A DNA stretch of 64,000 bases from Simmondsia chinensis (Eukaryota; Streptophyta; Magnoliopsida; Caryophyllales; Simmondsiaceae). This document shows positions 23,022 to 34,415 of this stretch, one piece after another (the first letter of the stretch is position 1; every line of letters begins with the position of its first letter). A model generated the notes under the pieces. It saw nothing but the letters and a program-made list of their open reading frames with translations. It did not search any database and was not told where the DNA came from. The position numbers and the translations under genes were made by a program. The stretch is taken from NCBI GenBank assembly GCA_018398585.1, contig JAGTTD010000022.1, positions 6,330,001 through 6,394,000 on the forward strand. The letters are read 5' to 3'.

Positions 23022-24211
23022 GATTATCTCATAATCTCCTTTAGAATCTCATTCTAAAATTAACCAAAATTAATTAATTAATTTATTTAAAATATTATCG
23101 TTTTATAATATAGATTATCTCATAATCTTGCATTAGAATCTCATTCTAAAACTAATCAATAAAATTAATTAAAATTTATTTTAATTAAAACAATTCCAAC
23201 ATCTAATTTAGATTATCACATAATCTAATTTTCAAAATCTAATTCCAAAATTAAATTAAAAATAATTTTATTTAAAATCAATAGTAATTTTGTGCTTAAA
23301 CTATACCATAGTCTATTTTTATAATGAGATTCTAAAATTAAACTAGCTTAGACTATCTAATAGTCTAGTTTATAATCTTATTCTAAAATTTAATTAATAA
23401 AATTTAACTTTTATTTTAAAACTAAAGTTAACTTAGACTATCATATAGTCTATTTTAGAATCTTATTCTAAAATAATTTCAAATAAGTTTTATCTAAAAT
23501 ACACTGATTTACAACTTAGATTATCTCATAATCTAATTTAGAATCATATTCTAAAAAAGAAATTAACTAATAAAATAATTAATATAATTATTATGTAAAT
23601 TAGTATTGACGTCTACATGTCCAAATAAAAAAAACCCTTTTTTTCAAAAAAAATTTTTGACGTCAGTGTCGGGCTGACGTTGCCGTCATCATATATTTTT
23701 TTACAAATTAAAATAATTAATTTTAAAAAAAATTAAAAATAATTGAATCTAATCTTATTAGATCAACTTTATCCAATTTTAAAAAATTAATTGAATCTAA
23801 TTTCATTAGACCAATTTATCCAATTTCATAAAAATTAATTGAATCTAATCTCATTAGATCAATTTTATCTGATTTCGTAAATCATGACTGAGAAAGTATA
23901 ATCTTATTATACGAACAACATAATCACAAATTTATAGGTTGCTCTGAATTAACGATTTAAACAATTTAATACTATAAACAAACTTAGTTAGCAATTAAAT
24001 ATTTTAACCGATTTAAATAATTTAAATCAATACTTTAAATAACCTAGTTAATTATTAACTCTTTTGACCGATTTAAATAATTTAAATCGTTACATTAAAA
24101 TAATCTGATTAACAATTAATTACTTTGATGATTCAAACAATTTAAGTCACAAATTCAAACAATTATCTGAATTAATCATTATTTCATTTATTGATTTAAA
24201 CAATTTAAATC
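23022..24211. repeat. Arrays of short hairpins with 3-base loops in the Copia C leader
   Basis: At least 17 near-perfect inverted repeats with 5-9 base arms around a 3-base spacer. Block 1 (23022-23554): TAGATTAT-NNN-ATAATCTA alternating with TTAGAAT-NNN-ATTCTAA, plus ACTAT and TAGACTAT variants. Block 2 (23747-23912): ATCTAAT-NNN-ATTAGAT three times, then GTATAAT-CTT-ATTATAC. Block 3 (24010-24211): GATTTAAA-NNN-TTTAAATC three times. The units are embedded in degenerate direct repeats of roughly 50-110 bp. This region lies between the primer site and the gag/pol remnants. No coding frame. Confidence 0.8.
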
Positions 24212-24331
24212 GATACATTAAATTAAACTAATTTTCCTTCTTAATAAAATCTCTATTTTATTAATTCGCAAATTTATTTATTTCAATTTTATTACACCTA
24301 GTCATGTATATTATCAATGTAATCAGAGGCT

Positions 24332-24346
24332 GGCTCTAATACCAAT
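24332..24346 (-). promoter_or_regulatory. tRNA-Met type primer binding site of Copia C
   Basis: The minus strand reads TTGGTATTAGAGCC directly next to the LTR end CCCAACA. It fixes orientation and the inner LTR border. Confidence 0.7.
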
Positions 24347-26593
24347 TGTTGGGAAAAACATGAATTTTTGTTGAAAAATAAACTCTGATGCTGACTTTTG
24401 GGTTCACAGTTTTCAACTATGGCCACAACAATAGGCATCTATTAGAGCACTTAGACTGGGAGACTCTTCTCTCTACCTAAGCCCTATGGTCGGAGAGTCA
24501 CGCTTTGTGACACCTCACGTGCGAGAGTTCCTGGGAATAGGTTTATCTCTATAACCCTTTGCCCTAATACCGGTTGTTGGGATGAATTTAAAAAATTCTC
24601 CTTAATTTTATAAAGTTTACGCAGCTGAATGAGTTTAGAATTTATAATTCTAAACCTAGGGTTGATTTAGAATTCCTAATTTTAAATCTACAGATTTAAA
24701 TTTATAATTTAAATCTACAGATCTAAATTCTTAATTTAGACCTATATGCCTTTTACTCTAATACATTCATAACAATACTTAAACTCAAACAGGCATGATA
24801 ACAGATACTGTAAATAAATAGAAAGCGAAAACTAAAAGAAGAAGGAAAAAAGAAGATACCCGAAATTGCTTCAATTATAAATAATACCAAGAAAATTGAA
24901 ACCCTGCGATCTTTTACGCAATGACCTCGAATTGCCCAGAGGGTGGGCTCCAAAAAATATTAAACTGAGGAAAGAAAAATTTCCACAGAAATTTTTCTCT
25001 TCAATAAGGTCTCCGAAACAATTTTCAGAAACCCAAAAATTAAATTTCAATTGAATGCCAAACTAATGAAATACATGCCTCTATTTATATTAAACGACCG
25101 GAGCGAAAAAATAGCTGAAAATTGATATGGGATTCGCTGGAATTAAAAATAAGTTTAAAACTAAACGCAACGTGTCGTGCAAAAGCAACCAAAAATGCCG
25201 CGTTTCAACACATTTAAAAATCGCGTGTTTATTTAATTCAACACACGTGACACGTGGCAGCGTCCCATTGGTCTGTGCTGGTGCACGCGGATTGCCCAGT
25301 GCACGACCTAGCGCGCGACACTCATCCGAAGAGCACGGATCGCCACTGTTTTAAATGCGATTTTGATTTTTTTTTTTTTTTTGCTTTGTTTTCCGCATGT
25401 AAAATTTAATCTTATGTATTTTAATTTCCTAAAATTAATTTATTTTATAATTTTTAATTTTATTCATCTCATGAATAATGTTTGGCAAAATTAACTTTAC
25501 CCATCTCATGGATAAATAATTCATCTCATGAATTTTTTAATATTTTTTCGATAGCAATAAATACATGGGCTTGCGCAGGGACCACAGAGACAATTTAAAT
25601 CTAGCTCCAAATGGGTTAAATTAATCATCTCATGAAATAATTTAATTACCATTTAATGAGACTTAATTCCACTAAATAAATCTCACTGCACTCCAGACTT
25701 AAATTATTTATTCGATACCTCTCTAATAGACTGTATTGATGCCAACAACTCCTCCACTAGATGTCCATGACAAAGGATAAATATAACCACTACCATTATC
25801 CTTCTCACAGCTTTTCCATTAGTTACCGACTCGCCGTTCACTGAATAATTTATTTATACTTGAACATATTCATAGTATAAATTCCAAATGTCAAACACTT
25901 GGAATACTTTGGCCAAAGATCCTGAGCTAATATTTGCGAATCAACTAAGGGGACATCTGTATCTCATAAGAGACTGTATATTCCCTACTGAGTACCTGAT
26001 CCTTGTCACACTTCACGCCGCTACCCAATGTACGTGCGATTTCAGTCATTTGTTTAGACCTTACTTATAGTACACAAAAGTAACTAACGCTACATGCACA
26101 AGTCCAGAATACCCTCAGGATTTGGAGTCGTCGTTCAAACAGTACAATATGAATCACTCATCTTCAATAGTAGTCTAGAAATAAGTAATCCACATGGTCC
26201 AACTCAGTGTGTCAATCTTATTAAACACACTAACCTAACACTTTTGGATCTCCATCCACATAACCATGACAAGTCATCTAAAGTGTCATGTTATAGTCTT
26301 AGCACACAAGTGATCCAAACTTGTCTTCGACTACGAGCCTTTCAAGCAACAATCCATACCATTTGTTCTAAGTCTATCTGTGGCTTAGTCTCATAAACTA
26401 CTTAGAACAAACATGTAAATTGTAGTTTGAGGACTACACCTATCTCATGGATGTCTCCCAAAATAAAATCAGATGCAATATAAATGCTCGCTTACACAAA
26501 TTTAACTAGAAAATGACTGTGACTTCAATTTTATTTATTAAATAAAACAATATATCCAAAATAAGTCTGGATTTTAGGACACTGTTCTTAATA
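24347..26593 (-). repeat. 5' LTR of Copia C (2.25 kb)
   Basis: On the minus strand it begins TATTAAGAACAGTGTCC (first TG decayed to TA) and ends TTTTTCCCAACA. It shares sequence with the solo LTR at 4307-8349. It contains GAG-loop hairpins at 25460-25478 and 25518-25534. Open frames within it (e.g. 25127-25354) are not genes. Confidence 0.7.
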
Positions 26594-26599
26594 GTTTGA

Positions 26600-26815
26600 G
26601 CACCCCCCGATTCAGGTAAATCCTGGTTGTGGTAGTACTGTTCTTGCTCCTCCCAATTTAAAGTGTCGGTGTTGGGAGGAGACGGACCGGGTTCTAAAAA
26701 TGTTCACTCCTGGGTATTAAGTTCGTCAACTCTACCTGTCCTACGACTTTTAGGCGGTAGTGATGAGCTTAAACTAGATTTACCAGCTCCAGATGAAGAA
26801 GAGTTGTGTGCCATG
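26600..26815 (-). pseudogene. N-terminal segment of hAT transposase A
   Basis: The minus-strand frame starts at 26813 with MAHNSSSSGAGKSSLSSS and runs to an early stop. It corresponds to the N-terminal segment at about 35720-35950 of the second hAT copy. About 370 bp that follow it in that copy are missing here at the Copia junction. Confidence 0.5.
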
Positions 26816-28739
26816 GTAGTATTGTTGATTATTAATTAAAAAATGCAACTAAGAATGCAAGTTCAGTAAATAAAAATAACAAACAAATAAAATTAAGATA
26901 CAAAATTTTACCGAAGCGAAAACTAAAATTTGAACTTGTATGAGATTCTATGAGCAGAACAAATTGCAACTTCGAACTTCAGAAATTTAGAGCAAATTCA
27001 AGGCAAGAGAACTTTGGATTAGTAGAGAAGAGAGAATTGGATGGAGAGATTGTTGTGGTGAAATGAGAAATTTGGATGAGTATTTACAGAAAAAAAAATT
27101 ATATTATTTTATTTTATTTTAATATTTTAGGGGGAGCAATGGCTCCCCCCCATTTAGCTGTTTGGAGGGCGGGGGCGGCTGGGCCCAACCTGCTATAGTA
27201 ATTGGCCGAGCCGGGTTCTGGGCCGGCCCGGCCCACTTGCAACCTCTAGCCATTTCAAATTATACTATGATGTACCTTGAGGTTTAAAATTTTTTTCACT
27301 TAGGTACCCTGATATTTTAAAATTTTATTGATCATGTACCCTTCTTCCAAAATTTTAATAAATTTTGGTCGAAAAATGTTGAAGTAAAATATAATTTCGA
27401 TAATACATAAGTATATTCATTAGAATTTGATTATATTTTACCAAAAAAATGCTAATATGACATATAAAGGTAGTTTGCATCCAAACTAAGTGAATGTTTT
27501 CATTGCAATTCGTTAAATTCTTATTGAAAATATTGAAATAATTTGTATATATTATCGTAATTATGTACTACATTAGCATATTTTGTACAAAAATGGTCTA
27601 ATTCTCACAAAAACTCATAAAATTCCAACAAAGGGTACCTAAGTGATAAAATTTTCAAATCTCAAGGTACTTGTTATATATTAAAATGTCAGGATACTTA
27701 GGTGATAAATAGCCAAACCTCAGGGTACCTAATTGATAATTTTCCTAAAAAAGTTGTAAGAAATTAAAAAATTTAAAACAAATTATGAAAAAAAAGGAAA
27801 AATTTTGAAATTTCTTTTAACTTTGGAAAAAATTATATTAATAAATTTAAAAATAAAAATGCATCAAATTAAAAATCAGCAACTTTTTACTTTTATACAA
27901 AATATATAGAATTTATATCTTTGGGCAAAAGATAGCAGCTTTATATTTCTAAGTAAAACATAACAAAATTTCCTAATATTTACAAAAAACAATTTTTGCA
28001 ATTAATTATAGTAATAATATTATAAATTAGTGGATAAAAATATTTTTAAATTTTTATAAAAAATGCTATAAGATAAAATATAATAATTTTTTAAAAAAAA
28101 TATAAATTTCATTACATTAATAAATTTAAAATAAAAAATAGTATAAAATTAAAAATTTGAAAATAAATTCTGAAAAAGTAATTGTTTACAAAGATGAACA
28201 CCAAAGTTAAAAACTATTATTATACTTTTTTCAAACTTTTTCCAAAAAGATATTTTTTATAATTTATTTTAAAATTTTAAATTTTGTACATTTTTTTAAT
28301 TTTAAATTTATTAATGTGTAAGGGGCGTGTTTTGTTTAGTAACAAAGTTCGGAGGATGAGTTCTATAAAATAGCAAAGTTCAAGGGCTAAATTGAAAATG
28401 TAGGGGGTATACTGTGTTTAATTACAAAGTTCAGAGGGCTATTCTATGAAATTGAAAGTACAAGGGGTGCATTGTGTTCAATTGCAAAGTTTGGGGGCTA
28501 TTTTATGAAATTGAAAATGTAGGGGGTGTGTTGTATTTAATTGTGAAATTCATGGGGTCTTTTTATATTTTACCATTAAAAAAAATAGCCTTTAACTTTG
28601 TTATTAAGCACAATTCACCCCCCGAATTTTGTTATTAAAGCAACTCACCCCTTAGAAAAATTTGAAAATATAATAAATATTTTTTAAATTTTTGAAAAAA
28701 AATTGATTAATAAATTTAAACTTAAGAAAAATGTATCAT

Positions 28740-29362
28740 CATCTTTATCACTTCGTGATTCTAAGTTCAGACGGTCCTAGTCTCTATCTATTGCAGCTAT
28801 CCAGTGTTTCAAGCGCATTGACATTCCTAAGGTGTTCGGTGCTAGCTTCGTTCTATTTGTTCCTAACAATCTGCCACCTATACTAAAAGCAGACTCCGAT
28901 GCTACTGTATACACCGAACATGTTAATATATCATGTGCCATGGTGGAAAGCACGGGATATTAGATTTTATATGATTTCCACCATAGCAAAATATCAAAAT
29001 GTTCATTAGACTCCATCGATTGGAATTCGAACAGAGTTGAATGCAAAAGCTCATCACATGACGTGGGACTTTGTCTGGGCATTAGTTGGTTAAATATATC
29101 CCATGCATATGATTGTCCTGGAGAGGAAGACGAAGATGATGTAGGAGAAACATTTGTATTATTTGTTAACTTTTAAGAATAAATGGAAAATAAATTATGT
29201 AAGATTGCTTCAACTTTATTAATAAAATATTTTATATCAAAATTTGGTGGCGTTCTTCATAAAATATTTGGACAAAAAAATTAAAACCCTGCAAGTTTGC
29301 CACATGGATAAAAAAATAGTGGCAATACAATATGCCATGGGTAATTCAGTATAATATTTTAA
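28740..29362 (-). pseudogene. hAT transposase C, C-terminal part
   Basis: The sequence parallels 18470-19010 of hAT A (shared GCTATC/CAGCCAGT, AAGCGCATTGACATT, CTGCCACCTATACTAAAAGC on plus) and so holds the dimerisation region, with stops. It ends at the TAATT target of the Gypsy insertion (29363-29367). Confidence 0.55.
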
Positions 29363-29367
29363 TAATT

Positions 29368-29634
29368 TGTTATGATCGGATGATCACAACCGGGATTGGG
29401 ATAGTTAGAGTATGGGATGAGAAGAGAATTTTAGAGAAAGATGAGAAGAGAAGAAATAGTATCAATTATCATTCAAATCATGTTTTAGACTTACACAATT
29501 CATCTATATTTGCACTTAAAGGATTAACTAATTTTCCCTCCTAAACTAACCAATTTTCCCGCCTAAATCAATCACAACTAATTTTCCCTCCAATTACTAG
29601 TTCCCGCCAATTCTTTATTTGGGTGATACATGCA
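29368..29634 (-). repeat. 3' LTR of the Gypsy element
   Basis: 267 bp on plus from TGTTATGATCGG to GATACATGCA. It differs from the right LTR by only a modest number of substitutions by eye. Confidence 0.88.
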
Positions 29635-29663
29635 ATTTTCCCCCCAACGACAAGATTCTTGTC

Positions 29664-31195
29664 TCAAGAATCAAAATGAGGGAATTGACTTTTGAGGAAG
29701 TGGTAATCTTCCCAAGTAGCCTCATCCTCACTCAAGTTTGACCATTGGACAAGAACTTGTGTAATAGCCCTGTTGTTTCTTGGAGCAATGCGCCTAGCTA
29801 GGATGGCCACCGGCTCGGCCAATGCCCTTCCTTGTGGACCTGTCAGAGGAGGTTGGATCTGAGAAACCATGCCGTCACCAAGCTTGTGTTTAAGTAGGGA
29901 TACATGAAATATGGGATGTATGGTTGAGCCAGGAGGAAGATCGAGTTTGTAAGCTACTGATCCGATCTTTTGTATCACAGTGTATGGGCCATAGTATTTA
30001 GCAGCCAATTTAACATTTTTGCGTATAGCTACAGAAACTTGGCGATATGGTTGGAGCTTGAGGTAGACCAAATCACCTACTTGGAATGATTTTTCTGATC
30101 TCTTTCTGTCAGCGAAGTGTTTCATACGAGCTTGGGCTAGCTTCAAGTGATCCTGAAGTTGTTTGTTGATGTTTGTTCGAAGCTGCACTAACTCTTTTAC
30201 TTAAGATATAGGTGAGCGCAATTCAACTTGGAGGATTGGCATGGGGGGGTTGTACCCATACAGGGCAAAGAATGGTGAGGTGTTAAGGGAGTTGTGAAAA
30301 TTGGTGTTGTACCAAAATTCAGCTAATGATAGCCATCGATGCCATTGTTGGGGATGTAGGAAGGTCATGCATCTTAAGTATTGTTCCAGACACTGATTTA
30401 AACGCTAAGTCTAGCCATCAGACTGAGGATGATACGCAGAGCTTAGGTGGAGTGAGGAGCCCAATAGCTTGAAGAGTTCCTACCAGAAAGCACTTGTGAA
30501 AACCTTGTCCCGGTCTGATACTATGGACTGTGGTAGCCCATGGAGTTTATAGATATTGTCAAGGAAGAATTTGGCCAATTGTTGGGCTGTAAATGGGTGC
30601 TGCAGAGCAAAGAAATGGCTGTACTTTGTAAACCGATCAACCACAACCCAAACAGCCCTTCAATGAAATCCATACTCAAATGTTGCCAAGCTTCACTTGG
30701 AATAGGTAAGGGCTGTAAGAGGCCCGGATAAGGACACTGTCCCCCCTTGTTTCTTTGGCAGGTGTTGTAAGATCTGACCCAAGTTACCACATCCTTCTTC
30801 ATTCCTGTCCAGATGAACCACTTCTTCAATCGTTCATAGGTTGCTAGGATGCCTGAGTGGCCTCCAAGAGCTGAAGAGTGTAGAGCATGGAACACCTTTT
30901 GTCTCAATGAGGTGTTGGAGCCAATATAAATTCTATTTTTCCTTCTCAGGATTCCATTTTGCAGCGTGGTGTTGGGGATTGCAGATGGATTAATGGCTAA
31001 GACTTGAATTAGCCCTTCTGCATAAGGGTCTTGTTCATAAGAGCTGCTGATATCTTCCAACCAGAGGGGTTTGACCACGGAAATGGAATTCAGATGAGCT
31101 TCTGTAGGATCTGGGAGCCTTAATAGAGCGTCTGCTACTATATTCTCCCTTCCTTTTCTGTACTGAATGGAGTAGTCCATGGCCATCATTCTCAT
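29664..31195 (-). pseudogene. Gypsy integrase and chromodomain-like C-terminus
   Basis: 30521-31195 has the end of RNase H (YRKGRENIVADALLR), the HHCC zinc finger (HALHSSALGGHSG, then CQRNKGG) and the start of the integrase core (LSMDFIEGL), which then loses frame. 29664-30188 has the integrase tail (FQVGDLVYLKLQPYRQ, KYYGPYTV) and ends with VLVQWSNLSEDEATWEDY, a chromodomain-like motif that in related elements recognises chromatin marks. Confidence 0.75.
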
Positions 31196-31982
31196 ACGAC
31201 CCTTCTTCTAAATTCTGGTGGTAATTCGCTGCTCGAGAAGGTGTTTCAAGCTTTCATGGTCAGTTCGAATCACAAAGTGGTGACCCTCTAAGTAGTGTCT
31301 CCATTTCTGCACAGCTAGTAAAATAGCCAATTATTCCTTCTCGTATATGGAAAGTGCTAGATGCTTGCTACTGAGGGACTGACTTAGGAAGGCAATAGGT
31401 CTATTGCCCTGCATAAGGACTGCTCCTATCCCCTGCTGTGAAGCATCTGTGTCCAGAATGAAAGGTTCAGTGAAGTTGGGCATGGCCAGGACTGGTGCTG
31501 TGCTCATGGCCATTTTAAGTCTGTTAAAAGCATCTTCAGCCTCCTTACTCCAAGCAAAAGCATCTCTCTTTAGTAATTCAGTCAATGGCTTAGCTATGAG
31601 ACCATAACCAGCAATATATTTCCTGTAATAGCCGGTGAGTCCTAGAAAACCACGCAATGATCTGATGTTACATGGAATTGGCCACTCAATCATAGCTTTA
31701 ACCTTGTTGGTATCAGTTGAAACCCCTTCCTTAGACACTACATGACCAAGATACTCCTCTTTAGGTTGGGCAAAGGAACATTTAGATAATTTGGCAGATA
31801 GCTGGTGCTTCCTCATGGTCTCAAACACCAATTGTAAGTGGTTTAGGTGGGACTCTTTGTTAGCGCTATAGACTAGAATGTCATAAAAAAGACAAGCACA
31901 AATTTACGTAGGTAAGGTTTAAAAATGGCATTCATAAGAGCTTGGAATGTGGCAGGTGAGTTGGTTAGGCCAAAGGGCATGA
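31196..31982 (-). pseudogene. Gypsy RT C-terminal part and RNase H
   Basis: After the first frameshift the reading continues ([16 protein letters not shown]) to the catalytic box near 31880, where one base is missing and the frame shifts again. The frame 31331-31831 then gives EYLGHVVSKEGV, RSLRGFLGLTGYYRKYI and the RNase H motif FILDTDASQQGIGAVL. A stop at 31331 and another near 31208 interrupt RNase H. Confidence 0.75.
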
Positions 31983-34139
31983 CTATGAATTCAAAGCGAC
32001 CATGGTGAGTACGGAAGGCTGTTTTATTAATGTCATTTGGTTTAACTCGAATTTGGTGTACCCTTGGTGCAAGTCAAGTTTGGAGTATATTGTTGATCCA
32101 TATAGCTCATCTAATAGCTCATCAATGATGGGTATGAGAAATTTGTCTTTAACGGTTTGAGCATTGAGTTGTCTATAGTCAATACACATCCTAGAGGTAC
32201 CATCCTTCTTTTTTACAAGGATAACGGATGAGGCAAATGGACTATGGCTGGGACGAATGAAATTATTCTTGAAGAGTTCATCTACCTGTTGTTCTATTTC
32301 TGATTTGTGAGCATGGGAAGGTTTGTAGGGCCTTAGGTTAACTGGAGATGTGCCTGGTTTTAAGGGTATAGCATGGTCTCGTAGTCTTGTTGGTGCTAGA
32401 GAAGAGGGAGGTTCGAAGATATCTTGGTAATCATGTAATAGCCTAAGTAAAATTGGGTCAGAAATAACCTGATCCTCATCAGGAGCAGCTGAGATGGAGG
32501 AGAGATGGCCAATCCATGTGCAGTCCCCTTTCTGTAATGAGTTCTGTAGTGACTTGCAGCTCATCAGCTTCAACATCCCATGCTCAGTGACCCCTTGCAG
32601 CTTGATTGCTCTGCCTTCCCTTTCAAATGACAAGGATAAGTTTGCAAAATCAAAGATGATTGAACTAACAGTCTTCATCCAATCCACTCCCAATACCATG
32701 TCACATTCTCCAAGCTTGAGGACTCTAAAGTCATATGCAAACTCATGACCCTGCATTTGCCATGTGAATTGCTTACATTTTGTCTGAGTAAGCATGGTAT
32801 TACCATCGGCTACAGTAACTAATCGGGGAAATGACTTGGTCATCTCGTGACCAACCTTCTTTGCTAATCTGGGATCTATAAAGCTGTGTGTGCTGCCGCT
32901 ATCTATCAATATAAGCAATGTATGTTGCTTAGCAAAGCCCTTGATCTTGATAGTATTGTGAGCTCCACCACCCGATAAGGCATGAACCGAAATGGCCACT
33001 TGCTCCATCATGTCTTCTTCTGTATTTTCTTCCAGCTGCTCATCTTCTTCAGCCTCAGCAACTGAATCTTCTTGTTCTACCCCAGTGCCAGCCATGAATT
33101 GTCTCGTATTGCATCTGTACCCCACAAAATACCTCTGATTGCATCTGAAGCAAAGCTTATTAGCCTTTTTCTCCTCAAGGCTCATGGGTTTTCCTGCTGC
33201 ACTGCTACTACCCTGTGTACTGAGCCGAGATTGTGTTGTTTTGGCTACCTGTAAGTGACTTCCAATCTTGCTCCTTCCAGTACTCTCAACCAGGCTTTCC
33301 ATAGTCGATTCAAATAGCCTAGCCTTAGCATATGCTTTGCTCAAGCTTTCCGGGTTCAATGCCTTGACCAGGTTTTTGATCTTAGATTTCAACCCACTGA
33401 TGAAACTCGAAATATAGTAATTTTCAGTAGCTCCAGGGTTTAATTCCATCATCATCGCCTTCAAATGCTCAAATTTGGTCATATAATCTTTAGCTGATCC
33501 AATTTGAGCTACTTTGTTAAATTGATCCACCACATCATTCAGATCTTCTTCATCATAGCGATCATAAAATTCGCCTACAAATTCAGACTAGGATAATTGG
33601 GGTTTACTGATATTCAAGCTATAAAACCAAGTTTCTTGATCCCCCAGCAAGTAAACCGCAGCAATTTCCACCTTCTCTTCTTTTGAAATGCTGTAGAACT
33701 TGAAGAATCTCTCGCATCTTCTTATCCATGATCGAGGGTTTGTTCCATCGAAGGTATTGATTTAGATCTTTGGCTGTCTGAAGGAAGATTGTCTGGTTGA
33801 TGGTTCTGAGTTAGTGCCCTGCTCGTTGAGACGCGATGCAGGAATTAAGGGCTCCGGGGGCCTTACATTTGGGGACACAACTTGAGCATTGCCAGCGGAT
33901 TCGGATCCCACTGGAGTGCTCATCTTCTCTCGCACTTCACCCAGTTGTTGCTGCAAAGATTCTTGACCCTGGTTCAGGTTCCCGGCAGCAATGGCCAATT
34001 CACTGAGTTGCTGTTGGACTTGCTGCACTTTCTCAGCAGAGATCGGACCACCATTGTTGTTTGCACTGGCCATTGGAGCTCGTTTCCTGCCTCTAGCCAG
34101 TTTGCAATTGGGGGGCCATGATCGGGCTTCTGATACCAA
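31983..34139 (-). pseudogene. Gypsy gag, protease and first part of RT
   Basis: Gag starts at about 34139. The Retrotrans_gag core lies at 33540-33760, with a stop in that region, and continues in the 516-codon frame at 31983-33533. That frame holds a CCHC-type knuckle with a damaged second half (LCFRCNQRYFVGYRC), an aspartic protease (LILIDSGSTHSFID, then GVDWM) and RT up to [12 protein letters not shown] one-base loss near 32058-32060 then shifts the frame. Confidence 0.75.
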
Positions 34140-34141
34140 AT

Positions 34142-34410
34142 TGTTATGATCGGATGATCACAACCGGGATTGGGATAGTTAGAGTATGGGATGGGAAGAG
34201 AATTTTCTAGAATAGATGAGAAGAGAAGAAATAGTATCAATTATCATTCAAATCATGTTTTAGACTTACACAATTCTTCTATATTTGTACTTAAAAAATT
34301 AACCAATTTTCCCTCCTAAACTAACCAATTTTGCCGCCTAAATCAATCACAACTAATTTTCCCTCCAATTACTAGTTCCCGCCAATTCTTTATTTGGGTA
34401 ATACATGACA
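34142..34410 (-). repeat. 5' LTR of the Gypsy element
   Basis: 269 bp from TGTTATGATCGG to AATACATGACA. Adjacent TAATT duplication at 34411. Confidence 0.88.
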
Positions 34411-34415
34411 TAATT

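Larger units (their letters stand above)
20031..26593 (-). mobile_element. Copia element C (long-LTR, Tork/Angela-like), internally deleted
   Basis: Minus-strand element inside hAT A. The upstream LTR is 24347-26593. The downstream LTR survives only as its first 25 bases (20031-20055, TTTTAGGACACTGTTCC on plus), directly after the polypurine tract (AACAAGTGGGAGTT on the minus strand, 20056-20069). Pol remnants lie at 20503-22260 and a hairpin-rich leader at 22980-24240. The missing LTR and the missing hAT sequence next to it point to one later deletion. Clade assignment rests on long LTRs and the style of the RT motifs and is an inference. Confidence 0.7.
18051..27248 (-). mobile_element. hAT transposon A, split by a Copia element
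   Basis: Terminal inverted repeats TAGAGGTGGCCACGGGCC on the left and, reverse-complemented, TAGAGGTTGCAAGTGGGCC on the right, followed by GGCCCGGGCC-rich subterminal sequence typical of plant hAT elements. Flanking 8-mers GTCGTTTC (18043-18050) and GCCATTTC (27249-27256) differ at two bases, both C/T or G/A. Transposase remnants are on the minus strand. A Copia element occupies 20031-26593. Confidence 0.75.
17989..27745. mobile_element. TIR element (MITE) split by a hAT transposon
   Basis: Left 17989-18050 and right 27257-27745 are the two halves. The left end GGAATTTATCACTTAGGTA pairs with the right end (reverse complement GGAAAATTATCAATTAGGTA), and the match continues through a CATTTATCA block and a GTATTCTG block. 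Flanks TAAAAAAAA (17980-17988) and TAAAAAAGT (27746-27754) resemble a decayed 9 bp duplication. Without the hAT insert it is about 550 bp and noncoding; the right part repeats CTTAGGTACC-type phrases several times. Confidence 0.6.
17672..28574. mobile_element. Long-TIR Mutator-like family, copy II
   Basis: Left arm 17672 to about 17970 and right arm about 28320-28574 are inverted copies. They start GGCAAAAATATAAAAAGA and end TCTTTTTATATTTTACC. Flanks TTTGAAAAA and ATTAAAAAA agree at 7 of 9 bases. The arms consist of repeated units with GAACTTTATAATTAAACA and CCCCTACACTTT-like phrases, matching copy I at 8529-10097. The interior is AT-rich and is interrupted by a smaller TIR element at 17989-27745. 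Confidence 0.6.
17490..28690. mobile_element. Long-TIR Mutator-like family, copy III (outermost layer, incomplete)
   Basis: Left-arm type repeat units occupy 17490-17671, and the same unit resumes in phase at about 28575-28690. Joining across the inner element restores the family phrase CAATTTTGAAAA / ATAGCC followed by AACTTTGTTATTAA. No right arm is seen; the copy appears cut off near 28700 where a hAT remnant begins. It is the oldest layer of this nest. Confidence 0.5.
29368..34410 (-). mobile_element. Ty3/Gypsy chromovirus-like element, full length, decayed
   Basis: Two LTRs with a perfect TAATT duplication (29363-29367 and 34411-34415). The primer site (TGGTATCAGAAG on minus, 34127-34138) lies three bases inside the right LTR, and the polypurine tract (TTGGGGGGAAAAT on minus, 29635-29647) abuts the left LTR. 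Gene order is gag, protease, RT, RNase H, integrase, chromodomain-like end. Total 5.04 kb with about 268 bp LTRs, small for plant Gypsy and suggestive of a Reina-like chromovirus; the clade is inferred. It is inserted into hAT C. Confidence 0.85.

Noticed and set aside
23022..24211. CRISPR-like array of regularly spaced palindromes
   Set aside because: The repeats vary in sequence, lack unique spacers of constant length, and lie inside a plant retrotransposon leader.
25127..26396. Several plus-strand open frames
   Set aside because: They lie in the Copia C LTR, antisense to the element, and match no protein family I know.
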